From Sorex araneus (taxonomy: Eukaryota; Chordata; Mammalia; Eulipotyphla; Soricidae), in the NCBI RefSeq assembly GCF_027595985.1, contig NC_073306.1, positions 96,484,926 to 96,548,925 of the forward strand: 64,000 nt of DNA. Reading direction: 5' to 3'. Below, one piece after another: positions 10,740 to 22,120 of the stretch; position 1 is the first letter of the stretch, and every line of letters begins with the position of its first letter. The position numbers were made by a program, and so were the translations under genes. The notes under the pieces were generated by a model, which saw only the letters and a list, made by a program, of their open reading frames with translations, was not told the DNA's origin and ran no database searches.

Positions 10740-11593
10740 CGCTTTGGTTGCCCGATTTCTGCCCGGTGCTCGGAAGCCGGGACTGGGCGGCCCGGAGAGG
10801 CTCGGGCGCCCCCGAGGGGGCAGCCTGCAGGGATGGGGAGGGGACCGGGTCCCCGAGGACCCCGGCGGGAGACAGGTTCCTTGAACTGAACAGCCCGAGA
10901 GAGAACCCGAAGCCGCATGAACTGCGGCCGCGCGGGCACCGCCCCGCCGAGCGCCCCTGCCCCGCCGCCCCGCGCCCGCCGCCCTCGGACCCCGGCGTCC
11001 CGGAGGCCACGGCGCGGCCACCTGCCCCGGCGCCCGACCCGGCCCGGCGCCCGCTCACCACCAGGACGTGTCCACGCGGGCCGGCAGCGTCAGCAGCAGC
11101 AGCAGCAGCGGCAGGCGGGCCCGCGGGCCGTCGGGGGCGGCGGGCGGCGGGGCGCGCCGAGGGGGGCGCAGCGCGGCAGGCTCCGCTCCGCCCGGCCCCC
11201 GCATAGCGCCCCGAGACTCCCGCCGGGCCCGCGGGGCTGCGGGCCGAGTGCGCGGCGGGTGGCGGCCGCGGCTCTCATTGGACGGCGCGGGGCGGGGCGA
11301 GCCGGACCCCGCGGCCCCCAGGGCGGCTCCGCCCGCGCGCCCGCCCGCCGCCCCCACCTGCTCGCCCGGGCCGCGACGGGGCGCCCCGTGGAGCCCCCGC
11401 GCCGCGCCCCCGGGTCCTAGCGCCCCGCAGGCCGGCCGGCGCCCGTGGGAGCGCCCGTGGGTGCCCGCCCCTCCCCGGCTCCCCTCGGCCCCGCGCGGCC
11501 CTAGCTTCGAGCGCCCGGCACGCGCCCCGGGCCTCGAGGCTGCGTGCGCGCCTCTGTGAAACGGACCCAACTCGCGTCCCCGGGAGCGGCGAC
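10740..11593 (-). promoter_or_regulatory. WNT2B: CpG island over WNT2B first exon (promoter/5' UTR region)
   Basis: Sequence is very GC-rich with dense CpG on both sides of exon 1, and contains many GGGCGG-like boxes (for example near 11291 and 11326). There is no obvious TATA box. The 5' UTR must lie immediately above 11204, but the transcription start cannot be placed from sequence alone. A CAG/CTG-like run at 11093-11110 encodes the leucine core of the signal peptide. Promoter activity is inferred from position. Confidence 0.7.
11059..11204 (-). CDS. WNT2B: WNT2B coding exon 1 (signal peptide)
   Basis: First coding exon of Wnt-2b, a secreted, lipid-modified and glycosylated ligand for Frizzled/LRP receptors (canonical beta-catenin signalling). 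It encodes 48 residues plus two bases of Trp49. The start ATG (complement of 11202-11204) gives MRGPGGAEPAALRPP at the N terminus, like the remembered long human isoform WNT-2B2. A proline/alanine-rich stretch follows, then a leucine-rich signal-peptide core (residues about 31-40) and PARVDTSWW. The frame stays open upstream into the minisatellite, so the ATG was chosen by homology, not by an upstream stop. The Kozak context is moderate (G at -3, C at +4). The exon ends in TG followed by a gtgag donor (complement of 11054-11058), a phase-2 intron that fits exon 2. The leader looks about 10 residues shorter than human. Identity as WNT2B rather than WNT2 is firm from exons 2-4. Confidence 0.93.
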
Positions 11594-11980
11594 CCCGGGA
11601 GTCTGCACCCCCGGAATCTACACCCCGGGGATCTGCACCCTCGGAGTCTACACCCCCGGGGGTCTGCACTCCCGGAGTCTGCACCCCCGAGAGGAGTCTG
11701 CATCCCCGGGAGTCTGCACCCTCGGAGTATGCACCCCCCGGGAGTCCTCACCCCCAGGAGTCTGCACCCCCGGGTATCTACACCGCGAGAGTCTGCACCC
11801 TCGGGAGTCTACACCCCTACACCCCCGGGAGTCTACACTTCCCCAGGAGTATGCACCCTCCGGAGTCTACACCCCGGAGTCTACACTCCCCCGGGAATCT
11901 GCACCCCTGGGAAGCTGTATCCCTGGGAGTCTGCACCCCCTTTCCAGGAAGCAGTCTGCATCCCCGGCGTCTGCACCTTA
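11594..11980. repeat. GC-rich minisatellite, ~16-bp unit, upstream of WNT2B
   Basis: About 23 imperfect copies of a unit close to ggagtctgcacccccg on the plus strand. Unit length varies from 15 to 18 bases, with ctgcacc/ctacacc alternation. It begins about 390 bp upstream of the WNT2B start codon and ends about 775 bp upstream. Because units are near, but not fixed at, a multiple of three, it creates long artificial open frames of Pro/Gly/Thr/Cys repeats on both strands, which are not genes. Confidence 0.93.
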
Positions 11981-14900
11981 GCCCCCCCCACACTCAGTGG
12001 CTTCTGCACTTCGGGGAACGGTCTCAGAGAGGGGCTCTCTCGCCACCGCCACAGGAGACCCCAACCCCAATCCGATTCTCATCCCGCGCATCCCCCAACC
12101 ACTTAGGGGCCAAACTCCCATCTGCTTCTCCCTGGACCCGCAGATCAAGACTGGGTGTTGGAAGCGGAGGGGTGACACCTATTGACAGAGTTGCCCGGTG
12201 TGCGTGGGGGGCAGGGGGTGGCAGGTTCCCCACCCCTCCGGAGGGGAATCAGAAATAGCTGGATGGCTCTCTCCAACCCAAGACAGGGAGGGAGGGAGTC
12301 CTTCGGACAGTGGAAGCCCTGGGGTCATTTCTCCACTTCCCTCTTCCCAGTGCCCTGCTCCCCTGCTGCCCCCACACCACCCTTCCCAACCTGAAGGCGT
12401 GGAAAGTGGGGACGGGATGGGGAGGCTCAGATCAGAGGCATCGCTGCCCCCACTCCTCAACACCCCAGGTTGGCAGGAAGAGCCTAGGGCGGAAGGTGGG
12501 TGCAGAATGACCCCAAGTGTTGGAGAAAAAAAATTAGACTCTTGGTCTTTCTATTTCTAAAGGTCCGACTGGTGGCAGCAACCCCTCCAGCCTCAGTTTC
12601 TCCAGTCTAGGCCCTTATTTCCAAGTCTTGCCTCTTCCCATGATTTATCTAAACCCTAGAGCCCTGCTATAAACAAGGCGCTGGAAATAGCCCCCTGACA
12701 CCCCAACCCAGCTTCACTGTCATTTCTGGGGTGGGGGTGTTGCGGACTGCAGTGTAAGTGGACAGCGTGCATCTGGCCCTGGGAGCCGCATCTCTTTACA
12801 ACCCGCCAGGACCTGAGTGGTGCCCCCTCCATCCAGTCACCAGGCTTCTTCCTTCTTCACCGTGGACCAGCCTGGGCTTGGGACTGAAAGGTCACATCAG
12901 AGGAGCAGGCAAAAAAAAAAAAAAATCACATCATTTCTGCCCTCATGGAGTTTCTCTTTGGTGCAGCGGGGTGGGTGCAAAGCAGGGTGCAGGGGTGATG
13001 CTGAGACATGGTGACAACCAGGTGCTGGCGATGTCCAAGGTCAGGAAGGTGCCCTGGGAGCAAAGGAGGCAGGGTGCCAGCAAGTCACTCCAGGAAAGAG
13101 CCTCCACACCCTTCAGGTGAGAGGCTGGCTAGAGCCTGGCCAGCATTGGCTCTGAGCAGGGTTGGGAGGAGGGTAGCAGGAGGAGGAGGAGGGCGTCAGA
13201 GGGGACAGGGCTGTCCAAGTCTGCAGGGAGAAGATGCTCCATCTCTGGGGTGGGAGAAGGTTGAACACAGGAACCAAGGAAGGCTCACAGCCTGTCTGGC
13301 TGGTAGACCAGCAGCCCCTCCCTTCCCTCCCTCCTTCCTGCCCTCCAGGATGCTTTAAAAGAAGCAGGTTTTACTGAGCTTTCGTGAGAAGGACAGCGGA
13401 GAGAGCAGTGGGCCCCACTCTCTTCCTGGGAGCCTAGGGGTGCTTTTCTCGGGACCTTCCTTTCACCTCCTCCCTCCTGGACACACTCTATGCTGGGCAG
13501 TGGTCAGTGTGCTGGCGGCAGTGGGTCGGGGTTGGCTCCAGACTCCGGCCCCTGCTGGGGCCAGGGTGTGACACTGGGTGTGTGTGGGGGAGCTGGGGAG
13601 CTGGATATGATCACATCAGCCCTCTATCTGGGTGGACTCTCCGCTGGACTCCTTGCAGAGGCCCCACACTCGACAGGCCCTGTCTTTGTTAGGCGGGACT
13701 GGTCTGGGTACAGAGGCTTGGCCAAAGCCGGAAGCCCCAACCAGCAGCTCCAGGGCTCACAGGCTGCCCTGCCCTCTACCCTCTACCTTCTCCCCAGGTC
13801 TCCAAGGGACTCCCTCCTTCCCCGCCCCCACCCCAGTGGGGCTGCTCCTCTCCTTCCCTTGTCCACTGCGCCCCTGGCCCAGGCAGGAACCCCAGGAGCC
13901 AGATGACTGGGAGCCACACTCAGCCACTTCACTGAGAACAAATACAGAGCCAGAGAAGAGGTTTTCTGGGATCTGCCACTTTGGAGCTTCAAATCTCAAA
14001 ATAAACTTCCAGTCTCAAGGCCCTAGACACTCTGGAAAACTTGCTCCGCACGCAAAGGCCTGCGTGGGGCCTGCAGACAGAGGTCAAGGCCGGAGGCGCC
14101 CAGTGAGCGCCTGACTGTCCCCTCCCTCTGCTCCCCTGCCCCCCTTCTGGCTAAGGGCACAGCGCGCTGGGAAGTCCAGTTCTGGTGCAGAGCAGGACCC
14201 AGCACTGGCCTGGCCCCAACAACACAGGCCAGGTGAGTTGTGTTCAGCCGCTCCCGTGCATGTCCTCCTGAGTCTGAGATAGGGGGCAGGGGTATCCAAG
14301 CTTAATGTTGAAGTATTTGGACAGTGAGCCTCAGAAACCAGAGTGCTGAGCCTTCTCCACAAACCTCACCCCCATTCCCCTGCCAAGGGCGCCCCAAGGG
14401 AAGGTTCCCCTGTTCTCCCACCTTCGTTCCTTCACCCTGTTCTTAGCGGAGTGGCGCTGGATTTTCTGACAGGCTGGGGATGAGCGCGGGGAAGCTGTCG
14501 GAGGTGAGTCCTGGTTATGGCCCAGGATCGCCCCCCTCCCCAGGCCCCCTTCACTGATGACCTTCTTGCTTCCCCATGGGTGGGAGCTGGTGTGGATGGT
14601 AACCGGCGGGGAGAAGGGCTGAGGACGGCTTGGGGGAGGTTTGGATGGGAGTCAAGGAATTCCTGCCGCTCCCCTGCGCTGGGCGGAGGGCGCCTGCAAA
14701 CCCAGAGCAGCCCTTGGGGTTCCCGCCCGCCTGCCCAGGGAGGAGCAGGGGCTGGGGGACGACCCAGGGGCTTGGAAGAGAGGTCGAGGGCTCCGTGGCT
14801 GCTCCTCTCCTCGGTATTTATGAGGCCTCGGCGGGTGGGACCCCGTGTCAGAGGCACCAGGACTTGGCAGGGAAGGGAAGGAGCAACCGCAGCGCGGGCT

Positions 14901-16984
14901 GGGGGGCAGGACTCAGGGTCCCCTTCCCCAGGCGGGGCTCCAGCCAGGGTGAGAGTCTACCCCAGGGGCCTGGGGCAGGGCGGGTGGGCGGTGGGCGCAG
15001 GCGCGGGGGAGGCGCATGGAGGCGGGATGGGGAGCACTCTGGAGCCTTTTAGCACTTTGGCTAATCAGCCTGGAGCCAGGCGGTGGGCGGGCTGCGCGCG
15101 CTGGGCCCGTGCCCGGGTTCTGTGTGAGGCCAGTGGGTGTGCTTGCCCGGATCCTGGGTGGCCACTGGCCAGCCTCTCCCCGCGGGAGGGTGGCTCCCAC
15201 TCTGCCTCCCCGCCTCCGCTGGCTCTCCTATCAGCAGTGGGCGGGGCTTCTAGAATGGTCGCCTCACCACCTGTTCTGGGCCCTGGAAAGATCTGGAAGT
15301 GAGATCTCCCCAAATACACACACCCCTCAGGGCCTGCTGTGGCCCCACCCCCTGTCCCCTCCTCCCTCCCTTTCCCCTCTGCTCTGACCCCCCCCCACCC
15401 CTGAACTCTGAGTCCTCTGTTGGGACCCCCAGCCCCTACCCCCTCAGTCCCTTCCAGGGCTCGCCTCCCCACCCACATCTGTGCTCGTGTTTGAGGCGAT
15501 GACTTCCTTTGTCTGTGAGTCTGTCGAGCAGTCTTGCTTCTTTCCCTCCCTCCAGCATCCGCTCTCCCTAGCCCTCCCTACTCTCTCTCCCACTCCTCTC
15601 CCTTTCTCCCCACCCCCTCTATTTTTCTCTTGTTTCCCTTCTTTCTGATGCCAAGGGTCAAACCCAGGGCCTCTTGAGTTTGCAGGCAGATGCTCTACCC
15701 ACCTCTCAGCCCTGTTTTTCTCTCTCCTTCCCCTTGCTCACACCATCCTCGGGGCCAGATTGCTAAGTGTCCGATGGGAAGAAATTAAAAAGCCCTGATC
15801 TCTCCTCTCCCTATGGCTTAGCCAGGTAATGTGTGAGTCTTTCCCACTCCTGCCTCAGTTTCCTCACTGGGGAAATGCACTATCTGGGGACCTAGTTCCC
15901 TGTGTGAGTCCCCTCTTCTACTCCCTCCCTACTCTCCCTCTCTTTCTGAACCAGAGCCTCTGCTCCCTGACTGACCAAAGCCAGGGTGTCAGCATCCTGC
16001 GGGACAGGAGATCTGACAGGGGTCGGCCCCTCACTCCTGCACCCTCTCAGTTCCGGGGAAACCAGGGCCCTTTCTGGGGCCAGGTCTAGGATAAGAACCA
16101 GATTAGCTCATCTGTCTAATCCTCTTTGTGCTGGGGACTCCAGCCAGGCGGGGATACCCACAGTGCAGTGAGGGTGTGTGTTTGTGTGCTCACATGTGTG
16201 TATGTGTGCATATGTGTGTGAATGTATGCTTACATTCATGTATACACATGTATAGGTATGTGTATGTGTGCACTGACAGCGTGCAAATTCCTTCAGAGGA
16301 CAGTACGCTCCAAGGTTGCCTCCCTCTGTGAGTTACCCCCTTGCACCCCAAATGACCACATCATCTGCATCCACTGAGAAATTTCATCAAGCCATCCCCA
16401 GCAGGCTTCCTGTTCCCACCCCTCTGACCCCAGCAGCCCAGAGCCCGGGTCCCTGTCTCAGATGGTCCTCCCCTGCCTCCTGTCCCCTGACACGGACTGC
16501 AGGGAGGGAGGTGAGGCAGTCCCAGCGTCACACGGAGCTGGAGGCCTTCTGCCCCTGTCTGAGGCAGGCTAGGCCGCTCAGAGCCTCCCCCTCCGAGCCA
16601 TCCCCTTATTTTCCAGGCTAGCACATACGGTTTCTGCCCCCAGCAGCTGGCAGATTGGGGAGTGGGGCCAGGGGCTGCGCAGGTTCCTGGGTGTCCGAGT
16701 GGGGGACTCTGGGGGCTGCGCGCCCCGCCGTGGCCTATGTGGGAAGCGCAGGGCGGGGGCGCATCGCTCTCTGAGGTGCGGGGAGGGCGAGCCCGGGACC
16801 CTGACAGGGGTGGCTACACTCTCCAGGCATTCCACGCTCTAGAACAGGCTCTCCAGGTTTCTGGCCTGGCACGTGCTACCCAGACATAGCCAGGTGGTCC
16901 CAGAGCACGAGCACAGCTGAGCGTTTCCAGGTATTCCTTCCTCTGCCCCCCAAACTCCAGGCTGTAGGAAATCCATCTCCTTAC
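11981..16984. other. SINE-poor region upstream of WNT2B
   Basis: No gene recognised. The stretch is GC-rich in parts (14430-15300 has many CpGs), and a large open frame at 14517-15302 looks compositional. A TG-rich imperfect repeat lies at 16168-16275, and a weak SINE-like remnant (caaacccagggcctc...gctctacccac) at about 15650-15715. Its position suggests WNT2B upstream regulatory DNA. Confidence 0.5.
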
Positions 16985-17182
16985 AGCCAAATCCTTATGT
17001 ATAGGTTTTGGCAGCTCTCAAGACCCAGTCATCATCATTGGACGTTTAGGGTTTTTATTCCATATCCTTGCATCATGCTTAGTGCTGCCATAAACACATG
17101 TGTGCGGATATGTCCATGTTTTGTGTACTGGGTAGGTGCCAAGAAGCGAGTGTCCAGGTTGTAGGAAAGCTGCTCTCTTAGC
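16985..17182 (-). mobile_element. Old L1 ORF2/3' fragment, left part
   Basis: Diverged reverse L1 sequence (gtgctgccataaacacatgtg). The homologous run resumes at 18598 after the younger L1, so the two pieces look like one host element. Confidence 0.6.
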
Positions 17183-18597
17183 ATGGTAAGACCTCAACAT
17201 CAGACCACAAACCATAAGGTACATTGAAGACAAGGTCAGCAAAACCCTCCATGATATTGAAGCTAAAGGTATCTTCAAAGATGACACACAACTGACCAAC
17301 CAAGTGGAAACAGAGATAAACAAATGGGACTACATTAAACTAAGAAGCTTCTGCACCGCAAAAGATACAGTGACCAGAATACAAAGACAATCTACAGAAT
17401 GGGAAAGGATATTTACACAATACCCATCTGATAAGGGGTTGATATCAAGGCTATATAAGGCACTGGTTGAACTCTACAAGAAGAAAACATCCAACCCCAT
17501 CAGAAAATGGGGCGAAGAGATGAACAGAAACTTTCCCAAGGAAGAGATACGAATGGCCAAACAACACATGAAAAAGTGCTCTACATCACTAATCATCAGG
17601 AAGATGCAGATCAAAACAACCATGAGATACCACCTCACACCACAGAGACTGGCACACATCCAAAAGAACAAAAGCAACTGCTGTTGGAGAGGATGTGGGG
17701 AGAAAGGGACCCTTCTACACTGCTGGTGGGAATGCCGACTGGTCCAGCCCTTTTGGAAAACAATATGGACGATTCTCAAAAAATTATAAATTGAGCTCCC
17801 ATTTGACCCAGCAATACCACTGCTGGGAATATATCCTGAAGAAGCAAAAAAGTATAGTCGAAATGACATCTGCACTTATATGTTCATTGCAGCACTGTTT
17901 ACAATAGTCAGAATCTGGATAAAACCCGAGTGTCCGAGAACAGATGACCGGTTAAAGAAACTTTGGTATATCTATACAATGGAATATTATGCAGCTGTTA
18001 GAAAAAAATAAGTCATGAACTTTGCATATAAGTGGATCAACATGGAAAGTATCATGCTAAGTGAAATGAGTCAGAAAGAGAGAGAGAGACAGACATAGAA
18101 AGATTGCACTCATCTGTGGAATATAAAATAACAGAGTAGGAGACTAACACCCAAGAATAGTAGAAATAAGTACCAGGAGGTTGGTTCCATGGCTTGGAAG
18201 CTGGCCTCACATGCTGGGGGAAAAGGCAGCTCAGATAGAGAAGGGAACACCAAGTAAAATGTGGTTGGAGACCACGTGCGGAAAGGGAGATGCGTGCTGA
18301 AAGTAGACTAAAATCTGAACACAATGGCCACTCAATACCCCTATTGCAAACCACAACACCCAATTGGAGAGAGAGAACAAAAGGGAATACCCTGCCACAG
18401 ATGCAGGGTGGGGTGGGGGGAGATGGGATTGGGGGGTGGGAGGGATACTGGGTTTATTGGTGGTGGAGAATGGGCACTGGTGGAGGGATGGGTTCTCGAA
18501 AATTGTATGAGGGAAACACAAGCACGAAAATGTGTAAATCTGTAACTGTACCCTCACGGTGATTCAATAATTTAAAAAATAAATAAATTTTAAAAAA
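17183..18597 (+). mobile_element. L1 3' end, 5'-truncated
   Basis: Encodes the C-terminal part of L1 ORF2. Peptides such as EINKWDYIKLRSFCTAKDTV and [21 protein letters not shown] are split between frames by indels, so it is non-coding. The 3' UTR follows (gactaacacccaagaatag, G-rich tggggtggggggagatgg), with a gattcaataattt end and an A-rich tail. It was probably active once as an autonomous reverse transcriptase source that also mobilises A-tailed SINEs. Confidence 0.92.
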
Positions 18598-19088
18598 TCC
18601 TGGCCATCTCCACAGAGGCGGTGCCACCTCACCCCCACACGGCCCTTTCTCTGCTGGTGAGAAACATCACTCTCACTTTGCATTTCCCTGGTAAGAGATC
18701 ATGAACACTTCTCCAGATGCCTACTGTATGTCCTCTTTGAGGCTTGTCTGCTCATCTTTGTTCCTCATTTATTGTTTTGTTATTATTGAATCTTACAGGT
18801 GCCCTTTTTTCTAAGTGGACATTAGCCCTTTTTCTGAAGGAGGCTATGCAAGTATCTTCTCCCATCCTGGACCATGTCTTGGTTTTCTTTCACAGAGCAA
18901 ACGCTATCCAGTTTGATGGCGTCTCATTGGTTTTGGTTTTGGTTTTTGGTTTGTTTCTGATATCTTTGCCAATGGAATTAAATCACTGAAAACATCCCTG
19001 ATATTCATATCTCGAGAAGCCTGCCTATGTTTTCCTCAATGTGGATTAGGGATTTTGATCTAATTTTAACTTCTTTAATCCACTGCTA
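18598..19088 (-). mobile_element. Old L1 fragment, right part
   Basis: Reverse L1 ORF2 C-terminal region (tgcatttccctggtaagagatcatgaac, ggacattagccctttttc). It continues the piece at 16985-17182 across the younger L1. Confidence 0.7.
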
Positions 19089-19094
19089 CTTTTT

Positions 19095-20330
19095 AAAAAA
19101 AATATTTGGCTTTAAACATCTTGGATTGCAGCACTGTTAATGATAGGGTTTCTCACACAAATCATTCCAGCACCACACTCTCCACCAAAGTCTTCCCTTC
19201 ACCTTGTCCCAGAGTCTGTCCCATCCACTGTCCCTTCCCCCAACCCCTTCCCAAGTTAAGCTTCCTACTGAGGATCAGTTATCAGCTTCTGCTTTGGGGC
19301 ATTTGTTATTCCTCTCCTCCGATTCTTTATATCCCACATGTGGGACAGACCATCCTGTGTTGGTCCCTCTCCTCTGACTAACTTCCCTCAACCTCATATC
19401 CTCACCATCCATGTCGCAGCAAACTGCATGATTTCATCTTTTCTTAGAGCCGAGTAATATTCTGTTGTGTATACATGCCACAGTTTCCATAGTTTCTTTA
19501 TCCAGTCATCTTGGACTCTTGGACTCTAGAGTTATTTCCAGATTTTTCATTAATTTGAATAGTGCTGCAATGTAGGAGTGCAAGTGCCTTTTCTGAATAA
19601 GGTTTTTGGGCCTTTGAGGTAGATGCCCAGAAGTAGAATTGCTGGGTCATCTGAAAGCTCAATTCTTGGTGTTTTTAGAGTGTCCAAATTGTTTTCCAAC
19701 ATGGTTGAACCCAGTCAACATTCCCACAGCACTGGAATGGGCCCCTTTTCTCCCACGCTGATGCCAGCACTGGTTGTTTTAGTCCTTTGTTATGTGTGTA
19801 GTCTCACTGGTGTGAGGTGGTATCTCATTGTTGATTTGATTTGCATTTCCCTAATGATAAGTGATGCAGAGTATTTTTAAATATGTTTTTGGCCATCTGT
19901 ATGTTTTTTGAGGGAGTTTCTGTTAATCTCTTCTCCCCATTTTTGATGGGGCACAACACCATTTGTTGAAGAAACTTTCTTTGTTCTACATCATGCACTT
20001 AGTTCCTTCACCATGGATTGACTTTTTTTTTTTGCTTTTTGGGTCACACTCGGCGGTGCACAGGGGTTACTCCTGGCTCTGCACTCAGTAATTACTCCTG
20101 GTGGTGCTCAGGGGACTATATGGGGTGCTAGGAATCGAACCCGGGTCAGCTTCGTGCCAGGCAAATGCTCTACCCACTGTGCTATTGCTCCAGTCTCAGA
20201 TTGACTATTCATATATTTGAGAATTCATCTTTGGCTCTTAATTCTATGCCATTTTTTCTGAGAGTCTATCTTTATTTCAGACTATGCAGTTTTATTATTG
20301 CTTTATAGTATATTTCAAAGAAAAAATAAT
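19095..20330 (-). mobile_element. Old L1 3' end through ORF2 (interrupted)
   Basis: Reverse L1 from the 3' UTR (19100-19440) into ORF2 (gagtaatattctgttgtgtata, ggtgtgaggtggtatctc). A SINE splits it at 20024-20198. It is decayed, with no long frame. Confidence 0.8.
20024..20198 (-). mobile_element. tRNA-type SINE inside old L1
   Basis: Full-length copy. Target duplication gattgact at 20016-20023 and 20199-20206. Confidence 0.92.
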
Positions 20331-20360
20331 ATATCTCATCTTCTCTTTAAAAATTCATTT

Positions 20361-20542
20361 GGGGGGGGGCTGGAGCGATAGCACAGCGGGTAGGGCGTTT
20401 GCCTTGCACGCGGCCGACCCGAGTTCGAATCCCAGCATCCCATATGGTCCCCTGAGCACCGCCGCCAGGGGTAATTCCTGAGTGCAGAGCCAGGAGTAAA
20501 CCCTGTGCATCGCCAGGTGTGACCCAAAAAAGCAAAAAAAAA
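20361..20542 (+). mobile_element. Young full-length tRNA-type SINE
   Basis: Near-consensus copy: A-box gatagcacagcgggtagg, B-box gagttcgaatccc, gtgtgacccaaaaaagc end and A tail. Target duplication aaaattcattt at 20350-20360 and 20543-20553. Confidence 0.95.
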
Positions 20543-20553
20543 AAAATTCATTT

Positions 20554-20640
20554 AGGGGCTAGAGCGATAGTATAGTGGGTAAAGCAACTGCCTTGCACAT
20601 GGCCAACAGGGTGGGGTGCAAAAAAAACAACATAAAGAAA
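20554..20640 (+). mobile_element. tRNA-type SINE, head only
   Basis: aggggctagagcgatagtatagtggg and ccttgcacatggcc are present; the body is replaced by an A-rich stretch. Confidence 0.7.
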
Positions 20641-20649
20641 AATTTTTAT

Positions 20650-20820
20650 TTTATAATTTTGGTTTTGGGGCCACACCCTGAGATGCTCAGGGCTTCCTCC
20701 TGGTTTTGCTCTCAAGGACCACTGCTGGCTGTACTCAGGGAACCATATGGGATGCTGGGAATGGAACCCAGGTCCCATACAAGGCAACAGACTTACCTAC
20801 TGTGCTAGCTCTCCAGCCCA
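20650..20820 (-). mobile_element. tRNA-type SINE
   Basis: ttttggggccacaccctgag, ccatatgggatgctggg and gctagctctccagccc are readable. The B-box complement is altered (ggaacccaggtccc). Confidence 0.82.
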
Positions 20821-20847
20821 ACTTTTTTTTTTTTAATAAAATTTTCT

Positions 20848-21527
20848 TTGAGGCATCTTGCAGCACTGAGCAGTGAAGAATCCTGACCAGGGGGCACCGC
20901 AAGCCGGAGACTGGGCCAAAAACACCAGGGTGCCCCAGACGGAGAAGGTGCAGAGTCCCAGCCTTCTCCAGATGGAATCTCAGCGACACTGAGCTTCTGC
21001 TAACATGGCTCCAGTGTGTGGGGACCCGGACTATTTCTCCAAACCATGCAGCCGCGAATGGCTCCTCCACCCCTGAGGGGCCATGATCCCAGAGGCACAC
21101 AAACCACTCTCAGAACACAGTGGCCGCTGGCATAAATATCTCTGGACTTAATTACTAAAATACCAGAATTGCAAAACCGCACAGCCACTTTCGTGGCCGT
21201 GCAACATCATAGGTCTTCATTATCAGCAGTAGAAAACAAATGATCTAATGATGCCTTTTCGACAGATCTGATTGTTGGGGGAAAATCTCCAAATAATAAT
21301 AGTGGGTTTTCTGTCAAAAATTGAATGTAATCAAAGTAAAGAGAGAGTAAAGTGAAAATCATCTGCCACACAGGCAGGGTGGGGAGTGGGAGGGTGGTAT
21401 ACTGGGGTTCTTGGTGGTGGAACATGTGCATTGGTGAAGGGCTGGGTGTTGGATCATTGTATGACTGAGACTTAATCCTGAAAGCTTTGTAACTGTTCTC
21501 ACGATGATTCAATAACATTTAAAAAAA
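20848..21527 (+). mobile_element. Short hybrid retroelement with L1-like 3' end, copy 1
   Basis: A GC-rich body (ggcatcttgcagcactgagc ... gccttctccagatggaatctc) continues into a segment with ggggaaaatctccaaataat. It then joins an L1-like 3' UTR: ggcagggtggggagtggg, ttcttggtggtggaac, and gattcaataacattt plus A. There is no RT or endonuclease coding. It matches 23246-23812 along its length. Confidence 0.75.
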
Positions 21528-22120
21528 TTGCTTTGACTATTTTTGGAGCTTTATGATTTAATACAAATTTTAATGTTCGTGAAGAATGTCATTGAAATTT
21601 TGATAGGGATTTTATTGAATCTGGATAGTTCATTGGATGGTCATTTTGACATGTTAAATTTTCAGTTATGAACATGGAATATTTTCCCATTTCCTGATGC
21701 TCTCCTCTATTTCTTTCAGTAGTGACACATATTTTTCAATGTCTAAGTTTTTCACATACCTTGCTAAGTTGGTTCCTAGGTAACTGATATTTTGGGACAC
21801 TATTTTACATGAAGATGTATTTTAAATGTCCTTCTCTTCTAGTTCGTTTTTTACTTATAGAAACAATAGATTTTTGTGTCATGATTTTATCTATTATTCT
21901 GCTATATTGGCTTACTGTTTCTGGGAGTTTTTTAGTGTGTATAAATATTATTATGTCATCTGCAAAAAGTGATAGTTTAATTTCTTTTCCAATTTGGCCG
22001 CCTTTGATTTCTTTTTTCTTGTCCAAGTGCTATGATGAGGACTTCCCAAACTATATTGAATAGTAGTGGAGAAGTGGACATCCTTTCCTTGAATAATAAG
22101 CGCAGTACTTTTTAAAAAGA
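21528..22120 (-). mobile_element. Old L1 ORF2 reverse-transcriptase fragment
   Basis: The minus frame reads EIKLSLFADDIIIFI, the catalytic F-A-D-D box of the L1 reverse transcriptase, in a 73-codon fragment with stops on both sides. It probably belongs to the same L1 as 19095-20330, separated by later insertions. Confidence 0.85.

Noticed and set aside
11055..11684. Long minus frame reaching from WNT2B exon 1 into the minisatellite, suggesting an extended N terminus
   Set aside because: The upstream residues are minisatellite repeats. The ATG at 11204 matches the remembered vertebrate start and leads straight into the signal peptide.
14517..15302. 261-codon open frame on the plus strand upstream of WNT2B
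   Set aside because: It lies in GC-rich DNA where stops are rare; the opposite strand is open too. There is no family resemblance, and the composition is Gly/Arg/Pro/Ala.
17304..17789. 161-codon frame as a host gene
   Set aside because: It is the C-terminal end of L1 ORF2, 5'-truncated and frameshifted, with an L1 3' UTR behind it.
20361..20542. tRNA gene (A-box and B-box present)
   Set aside because: The boxes belong to a SINE head: the cloverleaf is not kept, the family is repeated dozens of times, and the copy has a target duplication.
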